Below, piece by piece: positions 1 through 10,616 of a stretch of DNA of 64,000 bases. Source of the stretch: Variovorax paradoxus (lineage in GTDB: Bacteria; Pseudomonadota; Gammaproteobacteria; Burkholderiales; Burkholderiaceae_C); assembly GCF_030815855.1 (NCBI RefSeq), contig NZ_JAUSXG010000001.1, forward strand, positions 4,898,001-4,962,000, in the 5' to 3' direction. Under the pieces are notes generated by a model. The model saw nothing but the letters and a program-made list of their open reading frames with translations, had not been told where the DNA came from and ran no database searches. The number at the start of each line of letters is the position of its first letter. Position 1 is the stretch's first letter. A program made the position numbers and the translations under genes.

Positions 1-1
1 G

Positions 2-1036
2 CCGGCGTACCTGCATTTCGCGCGGCGGGCCGGTGAGCCCCGCGTGGGCAGCGTGTTCACGGTGCACAACCTGGCCTACCAGGGCATCTCCGCGCCATGG
101 AATTTTGCTGACCTCGGTTTGCCGGGGCCGGCGTTCCACATGAACGGCCTCGAATACCACGGGCAGGTGTCGTTCATGAAAGGCGGCCTCTATTTCGCGG
201 ACCGGCTGACCACCGTGAGCCCGACCTACGCGCGTGAAATCCAGACGCCCGAGCAGGGCTTCGGGCTCGACGGCCTGCTGCGCCTGCGCGGCGACGTGCT
301 CACGGGCATCCTCAATGCGGTCGACGACAAGGTCTGGAACCCGGCCATCGACGCCGCGCTGGTGCAGGGCTATCACACGCCCGAAGGCCGCCACATGGCG
401 GGCAAGGCGCGCTGCAAGGCGGTGCTGCAGCACCAGCTGGGCCTGGCCGAGCGCCCCGACGCGCCGCTGTTCATTCTCGTGAGCCGGCTCACCGAACAGA
501 AGGGCCTGCATCTCGTGCTCGGCGGGCTCGATGCCCTGCTGGCCGAGGGCGGCCAGCTTGCGCTGCTGGGCAGCGGCGAAGCGTGGCTCGAGGAAGCCTT
601 TCGCCAGCGCGCCGCGGCGGCGCCGCAGTCGGTCAGCGTCACCATCGGCTACAACGAAGAATTGGCGCATCAGCTCTTCGGCGGCGGCGACGTGACCCTG
701 GTGCCGTCGCTGTTCGAGCCCTGCGGCCTCACGCAGATGTACGGCCTGAAATACGGCAGCCTGCCGCTGGTGCGGCGCGTCGGCGGGCTGGCCGATACGG
801 TGGTCGACAGCACGCTCGAAGACCTGGCCAGCGGCGACGCGACCGGCTTCGTGTTCGACCGCTTCGATCCCGCCGATTACAACCGCGCGCTGCGGCGGGC
901 CTTCGCTCTCTACCAGCGCGCGCCCGACTGGCGCCGCGTGCGCGGCAACGCCATGCGGCGACCCGCCGACTGGGGCACGGCCGCCGCGCAGTACATCGAC
1001 GTTTACCGGCAGGCACTCGAGCCTGCGGGCACCTGA
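2..1036 (+). CDS. glgA: Glycogen synthase, C-terminal part (cut by window edge)
   Basis: Family GT5 glycogen synthase extends alpha-1,4-glucan chains from ADP-glucose in the cytosol. The window begins inside the gene, so only the last 344 residues are seen; the N-terminal donor-binding region lies off the left edge. Visible features are the HNLAYQG block close to the edge, VSRLTEQKG at the start of the second Rossmann domain, and the retaining-transferase block FEPCGLTQMYGLKYG followed by RRVGGLADTV. These are typical of bacterial GlgA and unlike sucrose synthases. The phosphorylase gene starts 45 bases downstream on the same strand, which points to a glycogen operon. Identity is confident; the true start is outside the window. 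Confidence 0.93.
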   Translation, partial: PAYLHFARRAGEPRVGSVFTVHNLAYQGISAPWNFADLGLPGPAFHMNGLEYHGQVSFMKGGLYFADRLTTVSPTYAREIQTPEQGFGLDGLLRLRGDVLTGILNAVDDKVWNPAIDAALVQGYHTPEGRHMAGKARCKAVLQHQLGLAERPDAPLFILVSRLTEQKGLHLVLGGLDALLAEGGQLALLGSGEAWLEEAFRQRAAAAPQSVSVTIGYNEELAHQLFGGGDVTLVPSLFEPCGLTQMYGLKYGSLPLVRRVGGLADTVVDSTLEDLASGDATGFVFDRFDPADYNRALRRAFALYQRAPDWRRVRGNAMRRPADWGTAAAQYIDVYRQALEPAGT

Positions 1037-1081
1037 TTGCGCCACGGCGCACAACCCCACAACCCTTCTTCACCGAAGCCC

Positions 1082-3565
<2,484 letters not shown>

Positions 3566-3571
3566 ACCGGG

Positions 3572-4015
3572 CTAGCCGATGCGCAGGGGCGGCATGCGCC
3601 GGCGTATTGGCTGTGACTTGACGATGGCCGTGTGCGTCTCGGCCTTGTCGGCGATGCGGTCCAGCACCTGGTCGAGCTGCTCGATGGAGCGCACGAACAG
3701 GCGCGCGATGTAGCAGTCCTCGCCGGTGACCTTGTCGCACTCGCTGAATTCAGGCGTGCTTTCGATCAGTGCCTGGACGGCCTGCAGGTGGCCGGGCAAC
3801 GGACGGATGCGAACGATGGCCTGCAGCTGATAGCCCAGCGCCTTCGGGTCGATATCGACGGTGTAGCCGCGGATCACGCGGCGCTCTTCGAGCCGCCGGA
3901 GGCGCTCGGAGACACTCGGCGACGACATGCCGACCCGGGCCGCGAGGTCTTTCAGCGAGATGCGTGCGTCCTGCTGCATCACATCGAGAATCTTTTGTTC
4001 GACCTCATCCAGCAT
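3572..4015 (-). CDS. Lrp/AsnC family transcriptional regulator
   Basis: A 147-residue regulator of the feast/famine family. An N-terminal winged helix-turn-helix spans about residues 1-60 (LDEVEQKILDVMQQDARISL, then LAARVGMSSPSVSERLRRLE). A C-terminal RAM ligand-binding domain spans about 65-140 and probably binds an amino acid and forms octamers, as in Lrp. It lies convergent to glgP, six bases from its stop, and divergent from a DMT exporter gene. Divergent Lrp-exporter pairs are common, so it probably controls the exporter and itself. The intergenic region holds an AT-rich inverted repeat at 4069-4089 that could be its site. The exact ligand cannot be told. Confidence 0.9.
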   Translation of the reverse strand: MLDEVEQKILDVMQQDARISLKDLAARVGMSSPSVSERLRRLEERRVIRGYTVDIDPKALGYQLQAIVRIRPLPGHLQAVQALIESTPEFSECDKVTGEDCYIARLFVRSIEQLDQVLDRIADKAETHTAIVKSQPIRRRMPPLRIG

Positions 4016-4032
4016 TTCAGATCCTTTGGAGG

Positions 4033-4056
4033 CAAGGCGGCTTCGCCTTGTTTTTT
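4033..4056 (+). terminator. Perfect hairpin with T6 tail inside the lrp/exporter divergent region
   Basis: CAAGGCG (4033-4039), loop GCTT, CGCCTTG (4044-4050), then six T. This is a textbook intrinsic terminator on the plus strand. It sits upstream of the exporter gene (start 4147) and downstream of glgP. It may stop glgP read-through that would run antisense to lrp, or act as an attenuator in the exporter leader. Confidence 0.7.
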
Positions 4057-4068
4057 AAGCCTCGAATA

Positions 4069-4089
4069 GATTTTTCCCTTCGGAAAATC
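4069..4089. promoter_or_regulatory. AT-rich inverted repeat, candidate Lrp-type operator
   Basis: GATTTTTCC and GGAAAATC form an inverted repeat around CTTC, with one extra T in the left arm. It lies between the divergent lrp-like gene (start 4015) and exporter gene (start 4147). Lrp/AsnC proteins favour AT-rich inverted repeats, so it is a candidate operator. No binding evidence exists in the sequence alone. Confidence 0.4.
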
Positions 4090-4146
4090 ATAGGCCTTGC
4101 GCGCATTCGGTGGCAACCTGAGGCTTGCTCCACACAAACTTCGGTC

Positions 4147-5049
4147 ATGCAAAGACAACTGCGAGGTGCGCTCGAAATGAGCGCGGCGATGGTAATTTCC
4201 GGAACCATCGGTTGGTTCGTCGTGCGCTCCGGCCAGCCGCTGGTCGATTTGCTGTTCTGGCGCTGCGCTTTCGGCGCCGCCACGCTGCTCGCGGTTTGCG
4301 CCGCGCTCGGGCTGCTTCGCAGGCGCTTGCTGACGCTGCGCGTCGTCGCGCTGGCGGCATTGGGCGGTGCAGCGCTGGTGCTCAACTGGCTGCTGATCTT
4401 TGCATCGTTCTCGCACGCGTCGATCTCGATTGCGACGGCGGTCTACAACGCCCAGCCGTTCATGCTGGTGGGTCTTGGCGCGCTGTTCTTTTCGGAGCGG
4501 TTGACGGCGCCCAAGCTGGCGTGGCTCGGCATCGCGTTCGCGGGCGTCCTGCTGATCGCCGAGGCCAAGCCGGGCGGCGGCACGGGCGGCACCTCGTACT
4601 TTCTCGGCATCCTGATGGCGTTGGGGGCGGCATTTTTCTATGCCATTGCAGCCATCGTTGCGAAGCAGCTCGACGGCACGCCGCCGCACCTGATCGCGCT
4701 CGTCCAGGTCTGCGTGGGCATCGTGCTGCTGGCACCGTTCGCCAACCTGGCGCAATTGCCGAAAGACGGCGCCGTGTGGGGCACGCACCTGGCCATGGGG
4801 GTCGTCTACACGGGGCTGGTTTTCACGCTGCTCTACGGCGCGATCCAGAAGCTCCCGACGCACATGGCCGGCGCGCTGTCGTTCATCTATCCGGTGGTGG
4901 CGATCGGCGTGGATTACCTGGCCTTCGGCCAGCGGTTGCATCCAGCGCAGCTTCTCGGCGCGACCGCCATTCTGCTGGCCGCCGCAGGCATGACGCTGGG
5001 CTGGACACTGCCGGGCCTGAAGAAACGCGAAGCATCGACGCCCGAATGA
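4147..5049 (+). CDS. EamA/DMT superfamily transporter
   Basis: A 300-residue inner-membrane protein with about ten hydrophobic segments, made of two EamA repeats (about residues 5-140 and 150-290). The second repeat includes YFLGILMALGAAFFYAIAAI and a PVVAIGVDYLAFGQRL stretch typical of the family. Members export amino acids or other small metabolites. The start chosen, MQRQLRGALEMSAAMVISG, begins just before the first membrane helix; the open frame continues upstream but overlaps the divergent regulator. Control by the neighbouring Lrp/AsnC protein is likely from the divergent layout. The substrate is not determined. Confidence 0.9.
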   Translation: MQRQLRGALEMSAAMVISGTIGWFVVRSGQPLVDLLFWRCAFGAATLLAVCAALGLLRRRLLTLRVVALAALGGAALVLNWLLIFASFSHASISIATAVYNAQPFMLVGLGALFFSERLTAPKLAWLGIAFAGVLLIAEAKPGGGTGGTSYFLGILMALGAAFFYAIAAIVAKQLDGTPPHLIALVQVCVGIVLLAPFANLAQLPKDGAVWGTHLAMGVVYTGLVFTLLYGAIQKLPTHMAGALSFIYPVVAIGVDYLAFGQRLHPAQLLGATAILLAAAGMTLGWTLPGLKKREASTPE

Positions 5050-5068
5050 GCCGGGCGGCCTTCTTGCG

Positions 5069-5548
5069 TCAGCGCGAATTCGGCGGTGCCGGATTCGCTG
5101 CAGGCGCGTCCGTCACGAACCCGATGCGGCTCAAGCCCGCCTTGTTCGCAATGCCCATCAGCGCCACCACCTTGCCGTAGGGCACGGTCTGGTCGGCGCG
5201 CAGCTGGACTTCGGTGTCCTTGCTGTCGGCGGCGGCTTTCTGCAGCCGGCTCGCCAGCTCTTCGTCGGTGACCGCCTGGTCGTTGAAGAAGACCTTGCCC
5301 GATGCATCGATCGATACGCTCACGAACTTGGGCGTGTCGTTGGGCTGGCCGGCGTCGGTCTGCGGCAGGTCGAGCTTGATCGAGCTCGCCATCAACGGCG
5401 CGGTGATGATGAAGATCACCAGCAGCACCAGCATCACGTCGACCAGCGGCGTGACATTGATGTCGGACAGCGGCCGCTGTCCGCCGGCGCCGGTCGCGCG
5501 TCCGCCGCCAGCGGCGCTGCTGCCGAGCGAGGTGCGACCGAAGGCCAT
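5069..5548 (-). CDS. exbD: ExbD/TolR family energy-transducing protein
   Basis: A 159-residue ExbD/TolR protein. One membrane helix (about residues 36-53, VDVMLVLLVIFIITAPLM) is followed by a periplasmic domain. The conserved aspartate needed for proton coupling is D37 in TPLVDVM. It works with the ExbB/TolQ protein encoded 19 bases upstream to harness the proton motive force for TonB- or TolA-type envelope work. No tonB, tolA or tolB is in the neighbourhood, so ExbD versus TolR cannot be settled by context. The ATG at 5548 was chosen over an upstream extension that overlaps the exbB-like gene. Confidence 0.9.
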   Translation of the reverse strand: MAFGRTSLGSSAAGGGRATGAGGQRPLSDINVTPLVDVMLVLLVIFIITAPLMASSIKLDLPQTDAGQPNDTPKFVSVSIDASGKVFFNDQAVTDEELASRLQKAAADSKDTEVQLRADQTVPYGKVVALMGIANKAGLSRIGFVTDAPAANPAPPNSR

Positions 5549-5567
5549 GCGTGTGTGCTCCGTTCGA

Positions 5568-6263
5568 TCAGACCGGCATCGGCCGTGCGGGCGGCGGCGC
5601 AGCCGGTGCTGGCGCACTGCCGAAGCTGCCGAGCAGGTCGTGCGCAAAGCCTTCGAGCTCGGCTTCGACGCGGCCGATGACGCGGCCGAACACGTTGTAG
5701 GCCAGTACGGCCGGAATGGCCACGGCCAGGCCGAAAGCCGTCATCACCAGCGCCTCGCCCACGGGGCCCGCCACCTTGTCGATGGTGAAGCCGCCCGTCT
5801 GGCCGGCAATGCCGGAGAGCGCACCGTAGATGCCCCACACCGTGCCGAGCAGACCGACGAAAGGCGCCGTGGCGCCGACCGTGGCAAGCAGGATCTGGCC
5901 GGACTGCAGGCGGCGCAGCGCGCCATGCAGCGCCCCACGCAACACCCGCGTGAGGCGCTGGTTGCGGTCGCCCGCAGCGCCGAGCGTCGCACCCTGGACG
6001 TCCGCGGCTGCGTTCTTGATGGCGCTCACCGCCGGCAGCACCAGCGTGGCGCGGTCGAAGGCCTTGAGCCGCTGCTCCGCGTCGGCCAGCGTGGCCGACT
6101 GCCAGAACGCCGCAATGCTGCGCAGCACGTCGCGCGTGCCGCCGCGCAGCAACCAGGCTTTCCAGAGAATGACGACCCAGCTCGAAATCGACATCGCCAG
6201 CAGCAGCGCGGCCACCGAGCGGCTGACGCCGTCGCCATGGGTCAGCAGTTCGAGCACGGTCAT
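5568..6263 (-). CDS. exbB: MotA/TolQ/ExbB proton channel family protein
   Basis: A 231-residue ExbB/TolQ protein with three membrane helices (about residues 13-35, 130-155 and 170-195) and a cytoplasmic loop after the first. The conserved stretch GLLGTVWGIYGALSGIA and the following GGFTIDKVAGPVGEALVMTA are diagnostic for the proton-channel domain. It forms a pentamer around ExbD helices. It is the first gene of a pair with exbD, in the same direction as dapB, whose end lies 10 bases away from its start. That packing suggests co-transcription of bamE-dapB-exbB-exbD, although this order is inferred from spacing only. Confidence 0.92.
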   Translation of the reverse strand: MTVLELLTHGDGVSRSVAALLLAMSISSWVVILWKAWLLRGGTRDVLRSIAAFWQSATLADAEQRLKAFDRATLVLPAVSAIKNAAADVQGATLGAAGDRNQRLTRVLRGALHGALRRLQSGQILLATVGATAPFVGLLGTVWGIYGALSGIAGQTGGFTIDKVAGPVGEALVMTAFGLAVAIPAVLAYNVFGRVIGRVEAELEGFAHDLLGSFGSAPAPAAPPPARPMPV

Positions 6264-6273
6264 TGTGTTTTTT

Positions 6274-7122
6274 TCAGCGCAGGCCGAGCACGTCGAACAT
6301 GTCGAAGAGGCCCGCCTTCTGGCCCGCCAGGAAGCGCACCGCGCGTAGCGCGCCCTGTGCGTAGGTCACGCGGCTGGCCGACTTGTGGGTGATTTCGATG
6401 CGCTCGCCGGTACCGGCGAACAGCACGGTGTGGTCACCCACGATGTCGCCGCCGCGGATGGCGGAAAAGCCGATAGTGGAGGGGTCGCGCTCGCCGGTGA
6501 TGCCTTCGCGCGCGTAGACGGCGCATTCCTTCAGGTCGCGGCCCAGCGCGTCGGCGATGACCTCGCCCATCTTGAGCGCGGTGCCCGAGGGCGCATCGAC
6601 CTTGTGGCGGTGGTGCGCCTCGATGATCTCGATGTCGTAGCCCGTCGACATGGCCTTGGCCGCCATTTCGAGCAGCTTGAAGGTGACATTGACGCCCACG
6701 CTCATGTTGGGCGAAACCATGATCGCGATGTCCTTCGAGATCTCTGCGATTTCGGCCTTTTGCGCGTCGCTGAAGCCGGTGGTGCCGATCACGGCCTGCA
6801 CGCCGAGTTCACGGCAGATGGCCAGGTGCGCGAGCGTGCCTTCGGGGCGCGTGAAGTCGATGAGCACCTGCGCATCCTGCAGGCCGGTGCGCAGGTCGGA
6901 GACGATCGGCACGCCGCTCGTGAAGCCGAGGAAAGCGGCTGCGTCGGCACCGATGGCGTCGCTGCCCGCCATGTCGAGCGCGCCGGCGAGGCGGCAATCC
7001 TGCGCCTCGCGCACGGCCTCGACCAGCATGCGGCCCATGCGGCCCGACGCTCCGGCAATCGCAATGCGCCGCAGGGCGGGCGTGGACGACTCGGAAACAG
7101 GAGAAGAAATGGATTCAGTCAC
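6274..7122 (-). CDS. dapB: 4-hydroxy-tetrahydrodipicolinate reductase
   Basis: DapB reduces hydroxy-tetrahydrodipicolinate with NAD(P)H in lysine and meso-diaminopimelate synthesis. The protein has 282 residues. The nucleotide-binding motif is GASGRMGR at 24-31, and the catalytic signature [16 protein letters not shown] sits near 169-184, including the histidine pair and K174. An N-terminal stretch of about 18 residues before the Rossmann fold (rich in Ser and Glu) makes it slightly longer than the usual 270. The gene lies between bamE and exbB on the same strand. Confidence 0.96.
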   Translation of the reverse strand: MTESISSPVSESSTPALRRIAIAGASGRMGRMLVEAVREAQDCRLAGALDMAGSDAIGADAAAFLGFTSGVPIVSDLRTGLQDAQVLIDFTRPEGTLAHLAICRELGVQAVIGTTGFSDAQKAEIAEISKDIAIMVSPNMSVGVNVTFKLLEMAAKAMSTGYDIEIIEAHHRHKVDAPSGTALKMGEVIADALGRDLKECAVYAREGITGERDPSTIGFSAIRGGDIVGDHTVLFAGTGERIEITHKSASRVTYAQGALRAVRFLAGQKAGLFDMFDVLGLR

Positions 7123-7212
7123 GCGGATTCAGCCTTCGAAATTGGGGCATGGGGACCGGCACGCGCCCGCCTGACTCGGCGGGTGCGCCCGCCCTCGCTG
7201 GTTGGCGCGTGC

Positions 7213-7776
7213 TCAGCGCGCCGCTTCGAGCGGGGGGTACGCCGCCGGCAGCGGCGGCTGGCTCGCAGCCGTGGTGGTGGCGTCGGCCTTTTTGCTGGCG
7301 TCTTCCTTGGGGGCGAATTTCTTGAGCTCTTCTTCCGAGGCCTCGAGCGGCGGAACCTTGCCGCTCTTCTTGCGGGTATCGAGCGTGGCGACGAATTCTT
7401 CTTCGCTGGGCATCGGGTCGCCCTCGAAGCGTTCGAGCAGCTCGCCGTTGAAGAAGACGGTCAGGCGGCGCTCCTGCGGATCGACGCCCTGGCGCTTGAT
7501 CGTGAAGACGTAGTCCCAGCGATCTTTGTGGAAAACGTCGGTCAGCAGCGAAGTGCCGAGGATTTCGCGCACTTGCTGGCGCGACATGCCGGGCTTGAGC
7601 GCCTCGACTTGTTCCTTCGACACGAAATTACCCTGGACCACTTCGACCTTGTAGGGCGTGATGGCCGCAAGCGCACCCCGCGTGCGATCGCTGAAGCCGC
7701 TGCAGGCGCTGAGGCAGAACGTCGCGGCGACGGCCGCAGCCAGCAGCCACGGACGGCGTTGGAGAATGGCAGGCAT
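7213..7776 (-). CDS. bamE: Outer membrane assembly lipoprotein BamE
   Basis: A 187-residue lipoprotein of the BAM complex that inserts beta-barrel proteins in the outer membrane. The signal peptide ends in a lipobox LSAC with the lipidated cysteine at residue 25. The SmpA/OmlA domain follows (about 35-115), with [20 protein letters not shown] and the [12 protein letters not shown] strand. The C-terminal tail of about 60 residues is rich in Lys, Glu and Ala and is longer than in E. coli BamE. The ATG at 7776 gives a proper signal peptide; the frame is open further upstream but would lose it. It is divergent from fur, an arrangement common in proteobacteria. Confidence 0.93.
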   Translation of the reverse strand: MPAILQRRPWLLAAAVAATFCLSACSGFSDRTRGALAAITPYKVEVVQGNFVSKEQVEALKPGMSRQQVREILGTSLLTDVFHKDRWDYVFTIKRQGVDPQERRLTVFFNGELLERFEGDPMPSEEEFVATLDTRKKSGKVPPLEASEEELKKFAPKEDASKKADATTTAASQPPLPAAYPPLEAAR

Positions 7777-7864
7777 GGGAGAAAAAGGGGGTAGCGATAT
7801 GATCGGCCATTGTAGCGGCTGGCCTCTGGGAGGCCCGCCTGCAGCACTGGGCGCAGGAACCATC

Positions 7865-8284
7865 ATGGCCAATATCGACGAACTCAAGAATACCGGCCTC
7901 AAGGCCACATTGCCACGCCTGAAGATCCTCGAGATCTTTCAAACCGGCAGCCAGCGCCACATGACGGCCGAAGACGTGTTTCGCGTGCTGCTGAACGAGC
8001 ACTCGGACATCGGCCTGGCCACCGTCTACCGCGTGCTGACGCAATTCGAACAGGCGGGCATTCTCGAACGCAGCCATTTCGAGAGCGGCAAGGCGGTGTA
8101 CGAACTCAACGAGGGCACGCACCACGACCACCTGATCTGCACGTCGTGCGGCAAGGTCGAGGAGTTCTATGACGCCGAGATCGAGCGCCGCCAGCAGATG
8201 ATTGCCAAGGACAAGGGCTGGATCCTTCAGGACCACGCCATGTCGCTCTATGGCCTCTGCGGTGACTGCGTGAGCAAGCGTTAG
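7865..8284 (+). CDS. fur: Ferric uptake regulator
   Basis: A 139-residue Fur protein, the iron-responsive repressor. The N-terminal winged helix spans about 1-82, with [14 protein letters not shown] and [18 protein letters not shown]. The dimerisation and metal-binding domain includes the [12 protein letters not shown] block near 87-98 and a second CxxC near the C-terminus (GLCGDC). Length is close to other beta-proteobacterial Fur proteins. The start at [18 protein letters not shown] matches the family. A small hairpin (GGCCTC-TGG-GAGGCC, 7821-7835) lies in the 5' leader. I saw no convincing Fur box in the short bamE-fur interval. Confidence 0.96.
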   Translation: MANIDELKNTGLKATLPRLKILEIFQTGSQRHMTAEDVFRVLLNEHSDIGLATVYRVLTQFEQAGILERSHFESGKAVYELNEGTHHDHLICTSCGKVEEFYDAEIERRQQMIAKDKGWILQDHAMSLYGLCGDCVSKR

Positions 8285-8297
8285 GCCCCCCGGCTTT

Positions 8298-8384
8298 TCA
8301 CTTCGCTTCGCTGCGTGTAACTCCACCCCCCGAGGGGGAGGCGCGGCCCGCCTTGGGGCGGCCCGGCGGCGGCCGCATCGCTCC
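8298..8384. repeat. GC-rich intergenic palindromic element (copy 1)
   Basis: The gap between fur and hprK holds a run with CTTCGCTTCGCTGCG, then CCCCCCGAGGGGG, then CCGCC-TTGG-GGCGG. Similar modules occur at 18471-18519 and 23712-23774. The three look like members of one dispersed intergenic repeat family able to fold into hairpins. Relationship is judged by eye. Confidence 0.5.
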
Positions 8385-8385
8385 G

Positions 8386-9345
8386 TCAGTCCCCGTCGCG
8401 GCCGTTTTCCATGGCCTTGTGGTGGCGCGCCACGAAATCGGCATAGGTGTCGATGCCGCGCAGCTGCAGGATCGAGTTGCGCACGGCGGCTTCCACCAGC
8501 ACGGCGATGTTGCGGCCGGCCACCACCTGGATGATGACCTTGCGCACGGGTATGCCCAGCACGTCTTGCGTGAGCGGCGCCGAAGGCATGCGCTCGTAGT
8601 CGCGCTCGAAGCTGTCGCGCCGCACCAGGTGCACGATGAGCTTGAGCCGCATCTTCCGGCGCACCGCCGTCTCGCCGAAGATCGCGCGGATGTCCAGCAG
8701 GCCGATCCCGCGCACTTCGAGCAGGTTCAGCAGCAGGTCGGGGCAGCGGCCTTCGATGGTGTTCTGGTTGATGCGGTACAGATCGACCGCGTCGTCGGCC
8801 ACCAGGCCGTTGCCGCGCGAGATCAGCTCCAGCCCGAGTTCGCTTTTGCCGAGCCCGGATTCGCCGGTGATCATGACGCCCATGCCCAGGATGTCCATGA
8901 ACACGCCGTGCATCGAGGTGCGTTCGGCGAAGTGCTTGGACAGGTAGGCCCGCAGCAGGTCGATCACAAAGGCCGACGACTCGCGGGTGGCGAACAGCGG
9001 CAGCTGGGCGCGCTCGCAAATCGATAGCAGTTCGTCCGGCGCGGCCTGGCCGTCGGCCAAGACCAGCATCGGCGGCTCCAGCGTGACGATGCGGGCAATG
9101 CGGCGAGCGCAGTCTTCTTGGCTGCCGCGCGTGAGGTAGGCCACTTCGCGGGCGCCCAGGATCTGCACGCGATAGGGATGGATGTAATTGAGGTAACCGA
9201 CCAGATCGGCCGCCGACTGGGCGCGGCTGATGACTTCGGGATCGAATTGGCGCTCGGAGGCACCGAGTCCTGCGAGCCACTCCCAGCGGAGCGACCCGCG
9301 GAATTCCTCGAACATGGCATCGGCGCTGATGACGGTCGGCTTCAT
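8386..9345 (-). CDS. hprK: HPr kinase/phosphorylase
   Basis: A 319-residue bifunctional HprK/P that phosphorylates or dephosphorylates a serine in the PTS phosphocarrier HPr. The C-terminal catalytic domain carries the Walker A motif GESGLGKS at 161-168, a conserved histidine at about 146 (SMHGVF), and the [20 protein letters not shown] signature around 208-227. The N-terminal domain (about 1-130) is the family's DRTGG-like fold. It is encoded downstream of ptsN and hpf on the same strand. In Gram-negatives such a set forms a regulatory phosphotransferase system that links nitrogen and carbon state rather than sugar uptake. Confidence 0.95.
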   Translation of the reverse strand: MKPTVISADAMFEEFRGSLRWEWLAGLGASERQFDPEVISRAQSAADLVGYLNYIHPYRVQILGAREVAYLTRGSQEDCARRIARIVTLEPPMLVLADGQAAPDELLSICERAQLPLFATRESSAFVIDLLRAYLSKHFAERTSMHGVFMDILGMGVMITGESGLGKSELGLELISRGNGLVADDAVDLYRINQNTIEGRCPDLLLNLLEVRGIGLLDIRAIFGETAVRRKMRLKLIVHLVRRDSFERDYERMPSAPLTQDVLGIPVRKVIIQVVAGRNIAVLVEAAVRNSILQLRGIDTYADFVARHHKAMENGRDGD

Positions 9346-9453
9346 GCGTGCGGGAGATGGCGCTCAGCGCCTAGTGTTGGAGCAGGCCAGAATAACCCGG
9401 AACCGGCGCTGCGGGGCCGCTGGCGCGGCTCCTGAAGGGTGCGCGAAGCACCT

Positions 9454-9921
9454 CTACGCGACTTGCGTGGACTGCCAGCCGGCAATGAGCCCGTGCAGCG
9501 CGGCGGCGTCAGTGCTCGACTTGATCTGCTCGCGCAGGCCGGCGTCGCTCAGCAACTCGGCAATTTCGGAGAGGATTTCAAGGTGCTTCTGGGTGGCCGC
9601 CTCGGGCACCAGCAGGAAGATCAAGAGGCCGACAGGCTGCTCGTCCGGCGCGTCGAACCCGATCGGGTTCGCCAGCTGGAAGACGGCGGCCATCGGTGCC
9701 TTGAGGCCCTTGATGCGGCCATGCGGAATGGCAACCCCATGGCCCAGGCCGGTGGAGCCGAGCCGCTCGCGCGCAAACAGGCTGTCGGTGATCAGGGCAC
9801 GTCCGAGGCCGTGAAGGCTTTCGAACAGCAAGCCTGCTTCTTCGAAAGCACGCTTCTTGCTCGTAGCGTCAACGCTCACGAGGACTTGAGCGGGCGGCAG
9901 GATGGACGCGAGGCGATTCAT
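9454..9921 (-). CDS. ptsN: Nitrogen PTS EIIA component
   Basis: A 155-residue PTS EIIA type-2 (EIIA-Ntr) protein. It accepts phosphate from NPr/HPr at the active-site histidine H67 within GHGVAIPHGRI, and signals rather than transports. The domain covers nearly the whole protein. The ATG at 9921 gives MNRLASILPP, a standard start; the frame is open ten codons upstream. Flanked by hpf upstream and hprK downstream on the same strand, it fits the conserved proteobacterial hpf-ptsN-hprK order, although rpoN, often next to hpf, is not adjacent here. Confidence 0.95.
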   Translation of the reverse strand: MNRLASILPPAQVLVSVDATSKKRAFEEAGLLFESLHGLGRALITDSLFARERLGSTGLGHGVAIPHGRIKGLKAPMAAVFQLANPIGFDAPDEQPVGLLIFLLVPEAATQKHLEILSEIAELLSDAGLREQIKSSTDAAALHGLIAGWQSTQVA

Positions 9922-10040
9922 GGTGGGTGCGTGGCGGGGGCGATTATGCACCTGCTTGGTAAAAACCCCACTCCCCTTTACTTACTTTTTATCTACATGT
10001 GGCCCGGCAGGCCGTGGGTCAAGGGCAGAAAACGACGTAA

Positions 10041-10070
10041 TAAAAAGCAAAAGCCGCCCGTAGGCGGCTT
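10041..10070 (-). terminator. Intrinsic terminator after hpf
   Basis: AAGCCGCC (10051-10058), loop CGTA, GGCGGCTT (10063-10070) form a perfect 8-bp stem. On the minus strand it is followed by a T-rich tail (10041-10050). It lies 30 bases past the hpf stop, so hpf can be transcribed separately from ptsN. Confidence 0.85.
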
Positions 10071-10100
10071 GCGCAGGGGTCGGCCGCAGCCTTCCCGTGC

Positions 10101-10430
10101 CTACATCACGCGCTTGGGCGCTGCGTGATGGTGGTCTTGCAGGCGGTCCTTGTGGCGCACCACTTGGCGGTCGAGCTTGTCGACCAGTTCATCGACCGCA
10201 GCATAGAGATCAGCGTGGCTCGATTCCGCGAACATGTCATTGCCCTTGACGTGAATGTTGCATTCCGCCTTTTGCCGGCGTTCCTTTTCCTTCTGCTTTT
10301 CCACCGTGAGGATCACCTTCACATCGACCACCTGGTCGAAATGCCGCGTGATCCGGTCCAGCTTGCTCGTGACGTAAGTGCGCAAGGCAGGTGTGACGTC
10401 GAGGTGATGACCGCTGATCGTCAAATTCAT
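10101..10430 (-). CDS. hpf: Ribosome hibernation-promoting factor, short form
   Basis: A 109-residue ribosome-associated inhibitor of the HPF/RaiA (sigma-54 modulation) family that binds the 30S decoding site when growth slows. The N-terminus [20 protein letters not shown] and the basic [21 protein letters not shown] segment are typical. It lacks the C-terminal dimerisation domain of long HPF. A strong ribosome site, GAGGTC, lies just ahead of the ATG. The gene ends at an intrinsic terminator (10041-10070), and a long inverted repeat (10579-10603) lies about 150 bases upstream. Confidence 0.93.
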   Translation of the reverse strand: MNLTISGHHLDVTPALRTYVTSKLDRITRHFDQVVDVKVILTVEKQKEKERRQKAECNIHVKGNDMFAESSHADLYAAVDELVDKLDRQVVRHKDRLQDHHHAAPKRVM

Positions 10431-10578
10431 GAAAGACCTCCTGGAATTGACGGTTGGGAAATGACCAGCACTCCGGAATGAAGCGTGGCCGGCGAAATAC
10501 ATATGGGTGCGGGGGAAAGGAAGAGAAGAGGGGGAGAAAGTGAGAAGAGAGGAGAAGGTCGATTCACTATGCCCAAGC

Positions 10579-10603
10579 TGTCACGGTATTGCAATACCTG
10601 ACA
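10579..10603. promoter_or_regulatory. Long near-perfect palindrome between helicase gene and hpf
   Basis: The core GGTATTGCAATACC (10585-10598) is a perfect 14-base palindrome. Outer arms TGTCA (10579-10583) and TGACA (10599-10603) extend it, with one unpaired C at 10584. It lies just past the helicase stop codon and upstream of hpf on the same strand. It has no T-tail, so an operator is more likely than a terminator. The binding protein is unknown. Confidence 0.5.
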
Positions 10604-10616
10604 TGCCCGGGGGGCT

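Noticed and set aside
10431..10616. Sigma-54 promoter upstream of hpf
   Set aside because: No pair of GG and GC with the required ten-base spacing and TGGCAC/TTGC context was seen.
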